A DNA stretch of 41,866 nucleotides from Bacteroidia bacterium (GTDB lineage Bacteria; Bacteroidota; Bacteroidia; Chitinophagales; Saprospiraceae), in assembly GCA_030426765.1 (NCBI GenBank), contig JAUHXV010000028.1, positions 1-41,866 of the forward strand. The letters run 5' to 3'. Below the pieces are notes generated by a model. That model was not told where the DNA came from and did no database searches. It saw only the letters and a program-made list of their open reading frames with translations. Of this stretch, positions 41,791 through 41,866 are shown piece by piece (the first letter of the stretch is position 1; each line of letters starts with the position of its first letter). Both the position numbers and the translations under genes were made by a program.

Positions 41791-41866
41791 AAAAGATAGA
41801 AAATCCGCGATTTGTCAGGTAAATCGTCATTTATTGGGTGAAAAGCGGGAAAAAACGACAAAAACC

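Noticed and set aside
41791-41866. Possible start of another gene at the right edge
   Set aside because: The 76 bp after the last stop show no convincing start or family similarity.
1-41866. tRNA genes, CRISPR arrays, insertion sequences, att sites or phage genes
   Set aside because: No cloverleaf-like or repeat-spacer pattern, transposase, integrase or phage protein was found on either strand by reading.

Overview
The window looks like a piece of chromosome from a Bacteroidota bacterium, most likely of the Saprospiria/Chitinophagia type. The signs are three proteins with type IX secretion (T9SS) C-terminal sorting domains, a DUF1501/DUF1800 pair, a PUR-alpha-like DUF3276 protein, BshB1 of bacillithiol synthesis, and Bacteroidota-type promoters (-7 box TAnnTTTG or the shortened TATCTTG). 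There are no rRNA or tRNA genes, insertion sequences, CRISPR arrays or phage genes, and no gene-free stretch over 300 bp. Genes are dense and mostly intact.

Layout. (1) 1-600: remnant of a PolB-type 3'-5' exonuclease whose 5' part is replaced by unrelated sequence at the window edge. (2) 600-3874, minus: DUF1800 then DUF1501 secreted protein. (3) 4066-6024, plus: a UDP-glucuronate 4-epimerase-like enzyme and a polyprenyl-phosphate type GT2. (4) 6162-11321, plus: a T9SS cargo protein of unknown function and a large secreted M36 fungalysin-type metalloprotease. (5) 11418-16571: FabH, BshB1, a small secreted protein, a methylcrotonyl-CoA carboxylase-type carboxyltransferase and a threonine aldolase. 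(6) 16635-18743: an LVIVD-repeat (choice-of-anchor B) T9SS protein and DUF3276. (7) 18821-25370: an ABC exporter, two membrane proteins (coiled coil plus helix-hairpin-helix; degenerate OmpA), then divergently ComEC and a ComEA-like protein, a DNA-uptake neighbourhood. (8) 25418-30029: fructose-1,6-bisphosphatase downstream of a vWA membrane protein, and a secreted protein of the group usually labelled 'asparagine synthetase B'. (9) 30038-41790: a surface-glycan region with four different sulfotransferases, two GT4 glycosyltransferases, a Wzx-like flippase, a GT39-type and a YfhO-type GT-C membrane protein.

How they may work together. Region 9 is arranged as two converging transcription units: plus-strand sulfotransferase-GT4-flippase and minus-strand GT4-sulfotransferase-GT39-YfhO. 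Single sulfotransferases flank them on both sides. With the epimerase and GT2 of region 3, this suggests synthesis and export of a sulfated, possibly uronic-acid-containing glycan. That is inference from gene content; no PAPS-forming genes are in the window. A second theme is regulatory. A GTATCTTG/GTATCTTTG-like box precedes many genes, usually 18-37 nt before the start codon, and it settles several start codons. Two genes have it only 4 nt before ATG, which predicts leaderless or nearly leaderless mRNAs.
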